NCBI GenBank assembly: GCA_017469935.1
Contig: JAFUFL010000010.1
Coordinates: 1-36,713 of the forward strand
Origin: Lachnospiraceae bacterium
GTDB lineage: Bacteria; Bacillota; Clostridia; Lachnospirales; Lachnospiraceae
Direction of reading: 5' to 3'
Length of the DNA stretch: 36,713 nucleotides
Positions 8,149 through 17,255 of the stretch are shown in pieces. Made by a program: the position numbers and the translations under genes. Within the stretch, counting starts at the first letter, position 1. Each line of letters begins with the position of its first letter. The notes under the pieces are model-generated. The model ran no database searches, had not been told where the DNA came from, and saw only the letters and a list, made by a program, of their open reading frames with translations.

Positions 8149-8796
8149 TTATTCTTCCGCATCCTCCGCGTTCTCGTCCTCCCAGGCCTGCTTCTCGATC
8201 TTTCTAAAGATCGGGTCATAGACCATGGCACAGGCGTATCCCGGGACGCTGAGCCCGAACAGGACCAGGAACGGGAGCAGGACTGTCGTCGTCAGGGCCG
8301 CGATCGCGGGCGTCAGCGTGATCACCGCCATCGCAAGCGACCTGGGCAGTTCGGAAAAGGTGAGCGTCACCGCGTTGAGAAGCGTGTGGTAGACGCTGTT
8401 GTCAAACCTCGATAAGAGCGCGAATGTATAGATCATGATGATGAGCTCGAGAACCGCCGCCACCAGAATGGAACTCGGGAGCCAGATCGGATAGTGACCG
8501 GAACCTTCCAGGACCAGGACCATATTCGAGCCCATCAGGACGCCCAGCGCCACGAACAGGATCCACAGAATGGTGGCCTGACCGAACTCCCTCTTGAAAG
8601 AGCGGAAGAAAGACCTGACAATGTAGCCTTCTTCGCCGCGCACCATTTTCAGGAGCACGTAGTGCATCGCCGTGAGGGCGGCTCCGATCGTAACGATCGG
8701 GACACACATCACCAGCGTGATCAGGTTGAGGATCAGCAGATCCGCCACCTTGTTAAGAAACCTCAGAAACGGGCTTCCCTCTTCAAAAATATTCAA
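8149..8796 (-). CDS. DUF624 (YesL-like) membrane protein
   Basis: A 215-residue protein with about five hydrophobic segments. It opens with the FxxGSPFLRFLNKVADLLILNLITL pattern of the DUF624/YesL family (landmarks GSPFLRFLNK and TIGAALTAMHYVLL), which is often found near sugar ABC transporters and whose function is unknown. The C-terminal tail is acidic. The start is TTG at 8796, preceded by AGGAGG; it overlaps the TGA of the upstream gene by four bases (TTGA), a sign of translational coupling. Membrane localisation is predicted from composition. Confidence 0.85.
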   Translation of the reverse strand: MNIFEEGSPFLRFLNKVADLLILNLITLVMCVPIVTIGAALTAMHYVLLKMVRGEEGYIVRSFFRSFKREFGQATILWILFVALGVLMGSNMVLVLEGSGHYPIWLPSSILVAAVLELIIMIYTFALLSRFDNSVYHTLLNAVTLTFSELPRSLAMAVITLTPAIAALTTTVLLPFLVLFGLSVPGYACAMVYDPIFRKIEKQAWEDENAEDAEE

Positions 8797-9311
8797 CGGC
8801 TGCTTCCTCCTTTGGCACTGTGTCCTTCCTGGCTGCCGAAAACACTGATGCCTGTCGTGATCATATTGCCGAGCGTATCAAGGAATCCTTCCCAGAGAAC
8901 CGTAAAGAATCCTTCCGTGCTCTTTCTCACTGTTCTCTCCGCCTCCTCGATCAGCTTATCGCCCGGCTTTTTGCCGCTGCTGCCGGAAGCCGGCCTGATC
9001 CCGAAGAGATTCTCGGCGACCGCCGTGGGAGAGATCCCCATCTCGTCCATCTGCTCAAGCGCTTCCCGGATCTCCCTGCGCAGGGAGACCTTGTCCACGC
9101 CGTCCAGTTTCTCATCGACCTTGTCGTAGAGATCACTGGCCGTTTCCATTCCCTGCTCGAGAATACTCTTATCCCCTTTCTCCGTATCCTCCGCGCCGCC
9201 GGTTTCCTCCTGCGCCGCGTCATCCGATGCCGCCGCAAGGCAGACCGGGCTCAGCGCACTCGTAAAACTCAGGATCACCGTCATCATGATCATCACCGCT
9301 CTTTTCTTCAT
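8793..9311 (-). CDS. Secreted protein of unknown function
   Basis: A 172-residue protein not recognised as a known family. It starts with a clear signal peptide (MKKRAVMIMMTVILSFTS, cleavage probably near CLAAA; the Cys in PVCLAA is not a clean lipobox). The next 35 residues are acidic and low in complexity. A helical charged region follows (YDKVDEKLDGVDKVSLRREI), then a C-terminal amphipathic or hydrophobic stretch (FFTVLWEGFLDTLGNMI). The start has GGAGGG eight bases ahead. It is coupled to the DUF624 gene by a 4-base overlap, so the two products probably act together at the membrane. Confidence 0.7.
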   Translation of the reverse strand: MKKRAVMIMMTVILSFTSALSPVCLAAASDDAAQEETGGAEDTEKGDKSILEQGMETASDLYDKVDEKLDGVDKVSLRREIREALEQMDEMGISPTAVAENLFGIRPASGSSGKKPGDKLIEEAERTVRKSTEGFFTVLWEGFLDTLGNMITTGISVFGSQEGHSAKGGSSR

Positions 9312-9367
9312 CCGTTTTACCCTCCCAGATGCAGGATTGCCGGTTACTGTCCATGTATTTTGTAAAT

Positions 9368-9388
9368 GGGGACCGCCCTGCGGTCCCC
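9368..9388 (-). terminator. Probable terminator of metG
   Basis: Nine-bp stem GGGGACCGC/GCGGTCCCC with a 3-base loop, 30 bases after the metG stop on the minus strand. The tract after it (ATTTACAAAAT) is only moderately T-rich, so termination may be partial. Confidence 0.6.
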
Positions 9389-9417
9389 TGTTATGTTATT
9401 GGTCTTTATAGCTTGTC

Positions 9418-11484
9418 TCAGCCGATCTCCGATCCGTCCGGAATGTCCTTTCCGGCTTCGGGCGTCATCAGTGCCAGCGATCCGTCGGGACCTTCCGCGC
9501 ACAGGAGCATGCCTTCGGACATAAGTCCTGCCAGCTTGGCGGGCTTGAGGTTCGTGATGACCATCACTTTTTTGCCGACCATCTCTTCCGCGCTGTAGTA
9601 CCCCTTGATGCCGGACACGATCTGGCGCACTTCACCGCCGATCCTGACCTGGGAGCAGAGAAGCTTCTTGGACTTCTTGACTTCCTCGCAGGCGATGACT
9701 TCGCCGACCTGGAACTGGAGCTTTGCAAAGTCGTCGATCGTGATCTCGGGCTTCTTCTCCACGGCGGGCGCTTCTTTGACCTCTGCGGAAGCCTCTTCCT
9801 TCTGATCTGCCTTGGCGGCCTTCTCCTCGCTACCCTTGGATTCGGAGACTTTCTCCTTGGCCTTCTCCTCCAGCTTTGCCTGCTTCTGGGCTTCCTTTCT
9901 CTGTTTTGCCATGATCTTCTCGACGTCCTTCATGACGTCCGCTTCTTTGAGGCGGGCGAACAGGATCTCGGGCTTATCCGTGACCTTGTTTCCGGAAGGA
10001 TACAGGCCGAAAGTGCCCAGCGTGTCGAAATCGCGGATCTCGGTGTTGAGCATCTTCACGATCTTGTCGGCCGTCTCGGGCATGAAAGGAGCCATGAGCG
10101 CCGTGCCGATGGTGATTCCTTCGATCAGGTTGTAGAGAACGGTCGCAAGGCGGTCGGACTTGGCCTCGTCCCTTGCCAGTACCCACGGCTCGGTCTCGTC
10201 GATGTACTTGTTCAGTCTCTTGAAGACGGCGAAGATCTCCGTCAGGGCGTCTGCCGCGCGCAGCTCGTCCATCTTGGCCTCGACCTTGTCGTAGGCGGCC
10301 GTCACAAAGGCCTTGAGCTCTTCGTCTACGGGCTCTTCCGCGCCCTTGTTCGCCACAACGCCGTCAAAATATTTATTGCTCATGGCAATGGTGCGGTTGA
10401 CCAGGTTGCCCATCGTGTTGGCCAGGTCGGAGTTGATTCTCTCGACCACGAGCTCCCAGGTGATCACGCCATCGTTCTCGTAGGGCATCTCGTGCACGAC
10501 AAAATAGCGAACCGCATCTACGCCGAAGATGTTCACAAGGTCGTCCGCATAGATGACGTTGCCCTTGGTCTTGCTCATCTTCTCGCCGCCCTGCAAAAGC
10601 CAGGGATGTCCGAACACCTGCTTGGGAAGGGGCTCGCCCAGCGCCATCAGGAAGATGGGCCAGTAAATGGTATGGAAGCGGATGATGTCCTTGCCGATCA
10701 GGTGCAGGTCCGCGGGCCAGTTCTTCTTGTACAGGTCGCTGCTGTTTCCATCCGCGTCATAGCCGATGCCGGTGATATAGTTGCTGAGGGCGTCAAGCCA
10801 CACATAGACGACATGGCCGGGCGCAAAGTCCACCGGAATGCCCCACTTGAAGGAGCTTCTGGAGACGCACAGATCCTGCAGGCCGGGAAGAAGGAAGTTG
10901 TTCATCATCTCGTTCTTGCGGGATACCGGCTGAATGAATTCCGGATGTGTATTGATGTGCTCGATCAGGCGGTCGGCGTATTTCTTCATTCTGAAGAAGT
11001 AGGCATCTTCCTTGGCCTGATGCACTTCGCCGCCGCATACGGGGCAGTATTTCTCATCGACTACCTGGGAAGCCGTGTAGAAAGCTTCGCACTCTCTGCA
11101 GTACATTCCCTCGTAATAGCCCAGATAGATATCGCCCTGCTCGTACAGTTTCCTGAAGATCTTCTGCACCTGCAGCTCGTGGTCTGCATCTGTCGTGCGA
11201 ATGAAACGGTCGTAGGAAGTGTTGACCAGGTCCCAGAGCCTCTTGATCTCTCCGGCCACATCGTCGACAAATTCCTTGGGTGTCTTGCCCGCCACCGCGG
11301 CTCTGGATTCGATCTTCTGGCCGTGCTCGTCACTTCCCGTCTGGAAATGGACGTCATAGCCGTCCGCTCTCTTGTATCTGGCGATGCAGTCCGCCAGGAT
11401 GATCTCATAGGTATTTCCGATGTGCGGCTTGCCTGACGTATAGGCAATCGCTGTTGTGATATAATATTTTCCTTTATTCTGCAT
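9418..11484 (-). CDS. metG: Methionyl-tRNA synthetase
   Basis: Charges tRNA-Met with methionine. The 688-residue protein has the HIGH-type motif as PHIGN near residue 20, zinc-knuckle cysteines (CRECEAF and CPVCGG) near residues 130-150, and KMSKT near residue 305. After the anticodon-binding helical domain comes a Lys/Ala/Glu-rich linker of about 50 residues and then a C-terminal EMAP-II-like tRNA-binding domain (FQVGEVIACEEVKKSKKLL), which usually dimerises the enzyme. GAGAGGGG lies upstream of the ATG. It sits 48 bases after map on the same strand, so the two may be cotranscribed. Confidence 0.97.
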   Translation of the reverse strand: MQNKGKYYITTAIAYTSGKPHIGNTYEIILADCIARYKRADGYDVHFQTGSDEHGQKIESRAAVAGKTPKEFVDDVAGEIKRLWDLVNTSYDRFIRTTDADHELQVQKIFRKLYEQGDIYLGYYEGMYCRECEAFYTASQVVDEKYCPVCGGEVHQAKEDAYFFRMKKYADRLIEHINTHPEFIQPVSRKNEMMNNFLLPGLQDLCVSRSSFKWGIPVDFAPGHVVYVWLDALSNYITGIGYDADGNSSDLYKKNWPADLHLIGKDIIRFHTIYWPIFLMALGEPLPKQVFGHPWLLQGGEKMSKTKGNVIYADDLVNIFGVDAVRYFVVHEMPYENDGVITWELVVERINSDLANTMGNLVNRTIAMSNKYFDGVVANKGAEEPVDEELKAFVTAAYDKVEAKMDELRAADALTEIFAVFKRLNKYIDETEPWVLARDEAKSDRLATVLYNLIEGITIGTALMAPFMPETADKIVKMLNTEIRDFDTLGTFGLYPSGNKVTDKPEILFARLKEADVMKDVEKIMAKQRKEAQKQAKLEEKAKEKVSESKGSEEKAAKADQKEEASAEVKEAPAVEKKPEITIDDFAKLQFQVGEVIACEEVKKSKKLLCSQVRIGGEVRQIVSGIKGYYSAEEMVGKKVMVITNLKPAKLAGLMSEGMLLCAEGPDGSLALMTPEAGKDIPDGSEIG

Positions 11485-11532
11485 AGGTCGTTTCCCCTCT
11501 CATTAGTTACATATATTTGGGCGCATTTTTTG

Positions 11533-12417
11533 TCACCAGCAGAGCACCTCGTGTCCCGTCTCCGTGACAAGCACCTGGATCTCCCACTGGGCGGAGGGCT
11601 TTCCGTCCCTGGTGTAGATGGTCCAGCCGTTCTTGTCGTCCTGATAGATTTCGTCGGTCCCCATATTGACCATGGGCTCGATCGTGAAGACCATACCGGG
11701 CACCATCAGCATTTCCTGCCCGGGCTTGGAGACATAACTGACAAACGGATCCTCGTGGAACTCAAGGCCGCACCCGTGGCCGCCGATCTCGCGGACCACC
11801 GAGTAGCCGTTCTTTACGGCGTGCTCGTGGACTTTGCTTCCCATATCGCCGAGGAAGGTCCACGGAATGACGTTCTCAAGACCGATCTCGACGCACTCTT
11901 TTGTCACCTGCACAAGTTTCTTCTTCTCCTCCGAGACCTCGCCGATGCAGAACATTCGCGAGGAATCCGAGAAATATCCCCTGTAAATCGTGGAGCAGTC
12001 CACGTTGATGATATCGCCTTCCTTGAGGATATGGACCTCATCCGGAATGCCGTGGCAGACTTCCTCATTTATGGAAGTGCAGACGCTCTTGGGGAATCCC
12101 TCGTAGTGGAGCGGCGCCGGGATCGCATTCATGGAGACCGTTGTCTCATAGACGATCTTGTCGATTTCTTCGGTGCTCATGCCGGGACGGATCGCCGCAG
12201 CGATGGCGTCGAGGCACGCCATGTTGACTTTGGCGCTCTCCTTGATTCCCTGGATCTGCTCGGGAGTCTTGATGATACTCCTGTCCGGAGTAATATGGCC
12301 CTTTAACTGGAAGCTTCTGATCTTTTCATCAAAGCGCATGTGGCAGCTCTTGTATTTCTTGCCGCTGCCGCACCAGCAAGGATCATTTCTCTCTATTTTG
12401 GCTGCAAAATGGATCAT
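11533..12417 (-). CDS. map: Methionine aminopeptidase with N-terminal SEC-C zinc motif
   Basis: Removes the initiator Met from nascent proteins. Metal ligands are visible: Asp residues in NVDCSTIYRGYFSDSS, His in GHGCGLEFHEDP, Glu in FTIEPMV and in WEIQVLVTE. The 294-residue product is longer than the minimal type I enzyme (about 250) because of an N-terminal SEC-C motif, CWCGSGKKYKSCH, which in SecA and in other clostridial Map proteins binds zinc and may contact the ribosome. A good promoter lies about 55 bases upstream. metG follows in the same direction. Confidence 0.95.
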   Translation of the reverse strand: MIHFAAKIERNDPCWCGSGKKYKSCHMRFDEKIRSFQLKGHITPDRSIIKTPEQIQGIKESAKVNMACLDAIAAAIRPGMSTEEIDKIVYETTVSMNAIPAPLHYEGFPKSVCTSINEEVCHGIPDEVHILKEGDIINVDCSTIYRGYFSDSSRMFCIGEVSEEKKKLVQVTKECVEIGLENVIPWTFLGDMGSKVHEHAVKNGYSVVREIGGHGCGLEFHEDPFVSYVSKPGQEMLMVPGMVFTIEPMVNMGTDEIYQDDKNGWTIYTRDGKPSAQWEIQVLVTETGHEVLCW

Positions 12418-12472
12418 AATTCTAGTATATTCCTTCCATATTGATCATTTGTCATCAGACATACTCATGCAC

Positions 12473-12501
12473 AGTATGGATTTTTTTGGCGCAAATGTCA
12501 A
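12473..12501 (-). promoter_or_regulatory. Promoter of map
   Basis: On the minus strand, a consensus TTGACA (12496-12501), a 17-base spacer and CATACT (12473-12478). The 210-base gap 12418-12629 also holds a GC-rich stem, AGCGGCC/GGCCGCT, with no clear T-run, and the palindrome ACCGATCGGT. Confidence 0.7.
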
Positions 12502-12629
12502 GCGAGCGGCCCCTCTGCAGCGCGCGAAAAAGGCCGCTGACCTTACTGATCCGTCAACCGATCGGTCAGTGGTGGCAGCAGCCCTCATTCAGCCTCTTCA
12601 AAGGAGCGTTCCGGCAGGCTCTCTCTTTC

Positions 12630-13445
12630 TCATCTGACATAAAACTCTTCCGCGTCCTCAAGCCGCAGGCAGGCCAGCTGGGCCCTCTCCGCCGCCTTTC
12701 GGATTGACTCCGCATCGTCCGCCGCACAGGCCAGGAGCTTGGCGCCGCAGTCGATGTCGACGTACTTTTCCCCGTAGAAGATCTTGTTCCTCTTGGTCGC
12801 TCTGGGCTTCCGGAAAGGCCAGTTCTTTTCGGCCTTCATCCTGGTGAAATAATAGTCGGTGATCGTATGTCCGCAGATCAGGCAGTGATACTTCTCATCT
12901 CCTCTGTGATCGGCGAAAGGATCTTCCCGCAGTCCCAGCCTCCTCCAGACCGCGTCTTTTCGGTGAAGCCTGGCTTCCAGAGGACTGTACTGTGTGTCAA
13001 TGTGATAAGGATAGGCGTGGGCCAGCATATAGTGCTTCTCGCCGTCCCACACGCTGAAACTGTAAGGCAGCTCCTGGACCCACTTGCGGATCTCCCACTG
13101 TTTGAGCCTGTCCAGGCGGCTGAATTCCGCCCAGGTGCCGCTTCCGCGGTTGTTGATCAGCCAGTTCTGCGCGATCGGATTGTCTTCCGTTCCTCCCTTG
13201 CTGCCGATCTCCATCATCGAGAGGAACATCTCCTCGTGGTTGCCGCGCAGGCAGTGCACGCGCTCGCTGGACCTGTCCAGGTGCATGATGAACAGGAGCG
13301 TCTCCAGCGGGTAGTCGCCCCAGTCGATATAGTCTCCCAGAAGATACAGCTCATCCCCCTGCTCCGGTGCAAAACGTATTTTTTTCAGAAGCTTTTGAAA
13401 CTGCGGCAGAGCGCCGTGTATATCACTGATCACATATGTTGACAA
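12630..13445 (-). CDS. Metallophosphoesterase (PP1/PP2A-like, ApaH-type fold)
   Basis: A 271-residue calcineurin-like phosphatase. The metal-binding motifs are SDIHG at residue 7, LLGDYIDWG near 50 and LRGNHEE near 85, with later His residues in AHAYPYH and ICGHT. The family removes phosphate from proteins or dinucleotides; the substrate here cannot be told. The start is TTG at 13445, with AGGAG ten bases ahead; there is no better ATG before the essential SDIHG motif. It follows the polysaccharide operon by 19 bases and may be its last gene. Confidence 0.88.
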   Translation of the reverse strand: MSTYVISDIHGALPQFQKLLKKIRFAPEQGDELYLLGDYIDWGDYPLETLLFIMHLDRSSERVHCLRGNHEEMFLSMMEIGSKGGTEDNPIAQNWLINNRGSGTWAEFSRLDRLKQWEIRKWVQELPYSFSVWDGEKHYMLAHAYPYHIDTQYSPLEARLHRKDAVWRRLGLREDPFADHRGDEKYHCLICGHTITDYYFTRMKAEKNWPFRKPRATKRNKIFYGEKYVDIDCGAKLLACAADDAESIRKAAERAQLACLRLEDAEEFYVR

Positions 13446-13464
13446 TTAAACGATTCTCCTGTTT

Positions 13465-14403
13465 TCACTTGAGCAGGCCCTTGATCTTTCTTCCGACCTT
13501 TCGCCATACGGGAACTACTCCGTAATGGTCCATGACATACTCGATTCCGTGTTTTCTGTAGTCTCTCCAGAACTTGTCCCTGACCTCCGAAGGTTTCGTG
13601 GGCTCCTGCAGATTGAGCTGCCAGCAGTCCCTGGTGTTGCTCTCGCGGTACTCCAGCTTCTCTTTGATCGAATCAAAAAATTCCCTGCCCCGCTCTGTGT
13701 GGATCAGGACCAGGCTCGTCCCCATCTCGTCCACGAAATCCGGCATGCTCTTCTCCATGTGCCAGAAATCGCCGATCGTCAGGTCCGTCTCCCTGTCCAT
13801 TCGGGTATACGGACAGTGGAAGCAGGACTCCCTGATCGTGTGGCGGTCGGAGTAGATTTTTCTGTATTTTGCAATGGAGATCTCCTCCCCGCTTATGCGG
13901 ACGGTTCCCACGGACTTGCTCCACCCGGTCTTCTTATTCCGGAAATTGAGGTCGCTCAGCTTCCCGCCCTTTTCCAGGGAGCGGGCGTACTGCGCCCAGA
14001 TCATGGGGCTCGGCGCCCCGTGGCAGATGATGTCGACGGTGAAGATCCGGTCGCTCATCCCGTTCATCTTCATATACTGCATAAAGCCGGCCGCCTGACA
14101 GCCCAGCCCAGTGAACAGGAGGCGCTTATCAGGGTGCGCTTTGAGCCAGGCCAGCGCCTCTTTCCAGGAGTCCAGCGCGTAGGCCTGCATGTACATGGAA
14201 CCTGAGGAGGCGTCCCGCTGCTCCTTTTTTAGGGCCAGTGCGAATTCCGTCCGGTGCTCCTCATAGTTGTAGTGCGCGCACAGAACGGCGTCTCCTCTTT
14301 CCAGGAAAACGTCTGAGATCGCAACAAACGCACCGCCGGAGGAGCTTCGCTCAAGTATTTTCCTGTCCTTGGTCCTGCAGGCATAGACAAGTGTATTTTC
14401 CAT
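13465..14403 (-). CDS. F420 hydrogenase/dehydrogenase beta-subunit-like protein (polysaccharide operon)
   Basis: A 312-residue FrhB/FdhB-type protein. SSSGGAFVAISD and FTGLGCQAAGF are N-domain motifs; SCFHCPYTRMDRETDLTIGDFW is the Cys-containing signature of the C-terminal domain. Relatives in capsule and exopolysaccharide loci normally start with two [4Fe-4S] ferredoxin motifs. These are missing here and are instead attached to the end of the flippase encoded just upstream. ATG 14403 is preferred to GTG 14412 because AGGTG is then eight bases ahead. The presumed role is electron transfer to, or reductive modification of, a polymer building block; pyruvyl transferases often accompany it, as here. 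Confidence 0.85.
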   Translation of the reverse strand: MENTLVYACRTKDRKILERSSSGGAFVAISDVFLERGDAVLCAHYNYEEHRTEFALALKKEQRDASSGSMYMQAYALDSWKEALAWLKAHPDKRLLFTGLGCQAAGFMQYMKMNGMSDRIFTVDIICHGAPSPMIWAQYARSLEKGGKLSDLNFRNKKTGWSKSVGTVRISGEEISIAKYRKIYSDRHTIRESCFHCPYTRMDRETDLTIGDFWHMEKSMPDFVDEMGTSLVLIHTERGREFFDSIKEKLEYRESNTRDCWQLNLQEPTKPSEVRDKFWRDYRKHGIEYVMDHYGVVPVWRKVGRKIKGLLK

Positions 14404-14422
14404 ATTGTTCACACCTACCGTA

Positions 14423-16159
14423 TCACTCTCCGTATCCTCTCTCCGCCCTGTCCCGCTTGAAGACGCAGGCCTGCATGCATTTGTGGCAGCGCACGCAGCG
14501 CTCCGGGTCCACCTCGGGATACAGAAAACCTTCCTGATCCGGCTTCATTTCGATCGCTCCCACAGGACATACCGCATAGCAGGCGCTGCAGCCGCAGCAG
14601 CTGCTCTTGTCCGGCACAAGGGCCGGCAGATCCGCTTCCGGGGCCTTGTCGGACGCCGGTACCTGATCGGACAGATCCGCCTGTCCGGTCGACACAGCCT
14701 GTTCAACCGTGTCCCCCACGCCGGACCTTCCTCTTCTCTTATTCAAATAGGCCTGTCCTTTCCGCAGAACCGCTCTGACGAAGGACTTGTTGATCACCAT
14801 AAAGACGACACAGCCCAGCACCAGATTGATCACGTTAAGCACCGGCATCTGCATAAAGCACATGACGCTCTCACAAGTCATGATCGCCAGTATGGCCAGC
14901 ACATGCGTGAGGCTGTATTTGACTTTCACGATCCTCTGCACATCGATGCTCCTGTAGATAAACAGGAACAGATAGCTGACCAGGGTGGATCCGGAGGCGG
15001 CATAGAGGCCGATCCAGCGGATCGTCGCGATATCCACGATCAGATTCATGGCCGCCGCTGCCGTAGTCGTGATCCCGACACTTCTCGATTCTTTGTACGC
15101 CACATAGATCCCTCCGAGAAAAGTCGACATGCTGAAGAAGAACATACCGAGGAACAGGATCGGGATCTGTTTGTAAGCCGCCGCGTAATTTCCGCGGATC
15201 AGAAGCTTGAACAAAACGGGCGTGGCCGCGATCAAAAGGCCGAAAAACCCGGCCATCAGATCGAACATAGTCCTGAACATGGAGGAGTAATACTCACTGG
15301 CGTCACGGTCTTTTGACACTACCGACGCGTTTTCCTGCCATGCCATGGTAAAAGTGTTCTGGGCGATGCTCAAAAGCCCCGGGATCTTGTTGGCGACCAC
15401 ATACACCGCGTTGGCCTCGATCCCCATGAAGAAGATGACTACAAATCTGTCCGATACGCGCATGATCCATGAAGACATGCAGTTGGGCACCATGGGCCAG
15501 GAATAGCGCAGCATCTCCCCGAGCTTTCGCCTGTTAAAATACCGCAGATCGATATACCTGTATATTTTGGCCTTGAAAATAAGAAAGGCAAGCGCGAAAA
15601 CGACTGACATAAGCAGGGAGATGACCGTTCCCTTGAGTCCTGCTCTGAGCCAGTAGACGCAGATCACAGCAAAGATCATCTTTCCCACGGACGAGAGGAT
15701 CGCGCTGATCGAGTAGACCATGTTGTCATTGATGCCTCTGACCATCTGCAGCGATATGCTCACAAGACTGTCAATAAAGAAATACAGGCAGATCAGGATC
15801 CGGACGCTGCTGTCCATCTGGGCCATCCTGTTTACTTTTCCCATTACAAAATACAGAACCGCCAGCGCTGCGATCGAGACCGGGACCGCAAAGACCACGA
15901 TAGTGGTCATGATCTCCTTCACCTTCTCCTTGTCATCCCTCGCATCGATCAGAAACCGAAAGGCGGCTGTCTGAATCTGTAAAGTTGCAGTTGGCAGAAA
16001 TAGTGATTCCAGGATAAGGATCACATCATAGGTCCCCATCTCGCTCTGGGTCAGACACCCGGTGAGTACGGGAAGCGTTATGATGGATGCAAGTTTGGGT
16101 AAAAATGTGCCTATTGATAGTATGAGTGTGTTTTTGGCAAGCTTACCTTCTCGACTCAT
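14423..16159 (-). CDS. Polysaccharide flippase (MOP/Wzx) fused to a C-terminal 2x[4Fe-4S] ferredoxin domain
   Basis: A 578-residue protein. Residues 1-490 form a Wzx-type lipid-linked oligosaccharide flippase with about 12-14 membrane segments (KNTLILSIGTFLPKLASIIT, MVPNCMSSWIMRVSDRF). An Ala/Asp-rich linker of about 35 residues follows. The last 60 residues are a bacterial ferredoxin domain with two cluster motifs: CCGCSACYAVCPVGAIEM and CVRCHKCMQACVF. The frame is continuous through the junction. The start at 16159 follows GAAGGAAT; an upstream extension to 16243 lies inside the previous gene and is rejected. The separate FrhB-like protein downstream lacks exactly this ferredoxin part, so the fusion probably supplies its clusters at the membrane. 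Confidence 0.88.
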   Translation of the reverse strand: MSREGKLAKNTLILSIGTFLPKLASIITLPVLTGCLTQSEMGTYDVILILESLFLPTATLQIQTAAFRFLIDARDDKEKVKEIMTTIVVFAVPVSIAALAVLYFVMGKVNRMAQMDSSVRILICLYFFIDSLVSISLQMVRGINDNMVYSISAILSSVGKMIFAVICVYWLRAGLKGTVISLLMSVVFALAFLIFKAKIYRYIDLRYFNRRKLGEMLRYSWPMVPNCMSSWIMRVSDRFVVIFFMGIEANAVYVVANKIPGLLSIAQNTFTMAWQENASVVSKDRDASEYYSSMFRTMFDLMAGFFGLLIAATPVLFKLLIRGNYAAAYKQIPILFLGMFFFSMSTFLGGIYVAYKESRSVGITTTAAAAMNLIVDIATIRWIGLYAASGSTLVSYLFLFIYRSIDVQRIVKVKYSLTHVLAILAIMTCESVMCFMQMPVLNVINLVLGCVVFMVINKSFVRAVLRKGQAYLNKRRGRSGVGDTVEQAVSTGQADLSDQVPASDKAPEADLPALVPDKSSCCGCSACYAVCPVGAIEMKPDQEGFLYPEVDPERCVRCHKCMQACVFKRDRAERGYGE

Positions 16160-16166
16160 ATAAGAA

Positions 16167-17255
16167 TTATTCCTTCTCGTTCTGCTCCGCTGCGGACACG
16201 ATCGTCCTGATGTATTCCATGGAACTATGGCGCATCGTCTCAAGCCTGCGCTCCGCCTCGGTCCAGTCTGCGGCGAATTTCAGGTCTTCTTCGTCACCTT
16301 TCAAGACACAGCTCGTAAGCCCGCAGCTCATGAGCAGGTCTCTGCTCCTTACATTATACTTTTTGGCCGTCTCCAGCTCCACTTTAAGCTTTTTCTGAAA
16401 GAGGACCGCAAAAGCTGTCCCGTGGAAAGAATTGGTATAAACATATTCGGCGCCGGCGAACCAGCCGACGAATTCCTCGGGTGTACTGTAGCGGATTCTC
16501 GTGATATCCCTGTTTTTCCTGTATTGATTGTTCAGATACAATATTCTGACCCCTGTCTTCGCGGACAGCTCTTTGGCCGCCTCCAGCAGATGAACGGGTT
16601 CGTTCACTGTGTAGACAAGAATATACGGCTCCCGCTCCTCAGGAGTCTTCATAAACGCCTTCCAACTGCCCCGGTCAAGGAGCAGCGTCGGATCGAGATC
16701 CACTCTCGAGTCATACCCCAGCTGTCTGACCAGGTCCACAGCCTTTGGTTCCCTCAGAGAGATGCACTGCATCCCCGCAAGCCACTCTCTGTAAAGCTCT
16801 TCGGTTTCCCCGGGGAAAGAGTCAAACCCAAGGCTGCAGGCGTAAGAGTACCTCTGCCTGTTGTCCGCGAACGTGAGCATATAGACGGGATCCATGCCCG
16901 AAAAGACATCGTTCCATACCTGGTCCGATCCGGCCACGAACAGGGCGTACTCATCCCTGTGCTCTGCCAGGTCGTCAGCGCTCATCTGTGCGGACAGTTT
17001 GAGCCGGTTCCTGCGAAAAGTCCCGAAGAGCAGATCCTTCCTGGCCGCCACAAGACAGCGCAGCAGCACTATAGGAAATTTGTGCCGCTTAAACAGCCCC
17101 CATGGTCTGTGACCTTCCTCCACCTCCCGGCAGCGGTAATCAATAATGACCGCTTCTCCTCCCAGTTTCGAGAGAACTGTTTGCAGCGCATAAGCCTGCA
17201 GGACCGCTCCATAATTAGACGCCCTGTGAAATGTCAAAATGCCGATAGGTTTCAT
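16167..17255 (-). CDS. Polysaccharide pyruvyl transferase family protein
   Basis: A 362-residue protein of the CsaB/PssM-like family. FHRASNYGAVLQAYALQ is the usual N-terminal motif, FVAGSDQVWND the conserved central motif and YTNSFHGTAFAVLF the conserved C-terminal His motif. Members add pyruvate from PEP to hydroxyls of wall or capsule sugars. It overlaps the upstream ligase gene by 41 bases and the flippase follows after seven bases, so it is an operon member. Association with an FrhB-like gene is common in such loci. Confidence 0.9.
   Translation of the reverse strand: MKPIGILTFHRASNYGAVLQAYALQTVLSKLGGEAVIIDYRCREVEEGHRPWGLFKRHKFPIVLLRCLVAARKDLLFGTFRRNRLKLSAQMSADDLAEHRDEYALFVAGSDQVWNDVFSGMDPVYMLTFADNRQRYSYACSLGFDSFPGETEELYREWLAGMQCISLREPKAVDLVRQLGYDSRVDLDPTLLLDRGSWKAFMKTPEEREPYILVYTVNEPVHLLEAAKELSAKTGVRILYLNNQYRKNRDITRIRYSTPEEFVGWFAGAEYVYTNSFHGTAFAVLFQKKLKVELETAKKYNVRSRDLLMSCGLTSCVLKGDEEDLKFAADWTEAERRLETMRHSSMEYIRTIVSAAEQNEKE

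Noticed and set aside
12480-12600. GC-rich hairpins in the map upstream gap considered as a repeat copy or terminator
   Set aside because: No alignment to the repeat core and no T-run after the stem on either strand.
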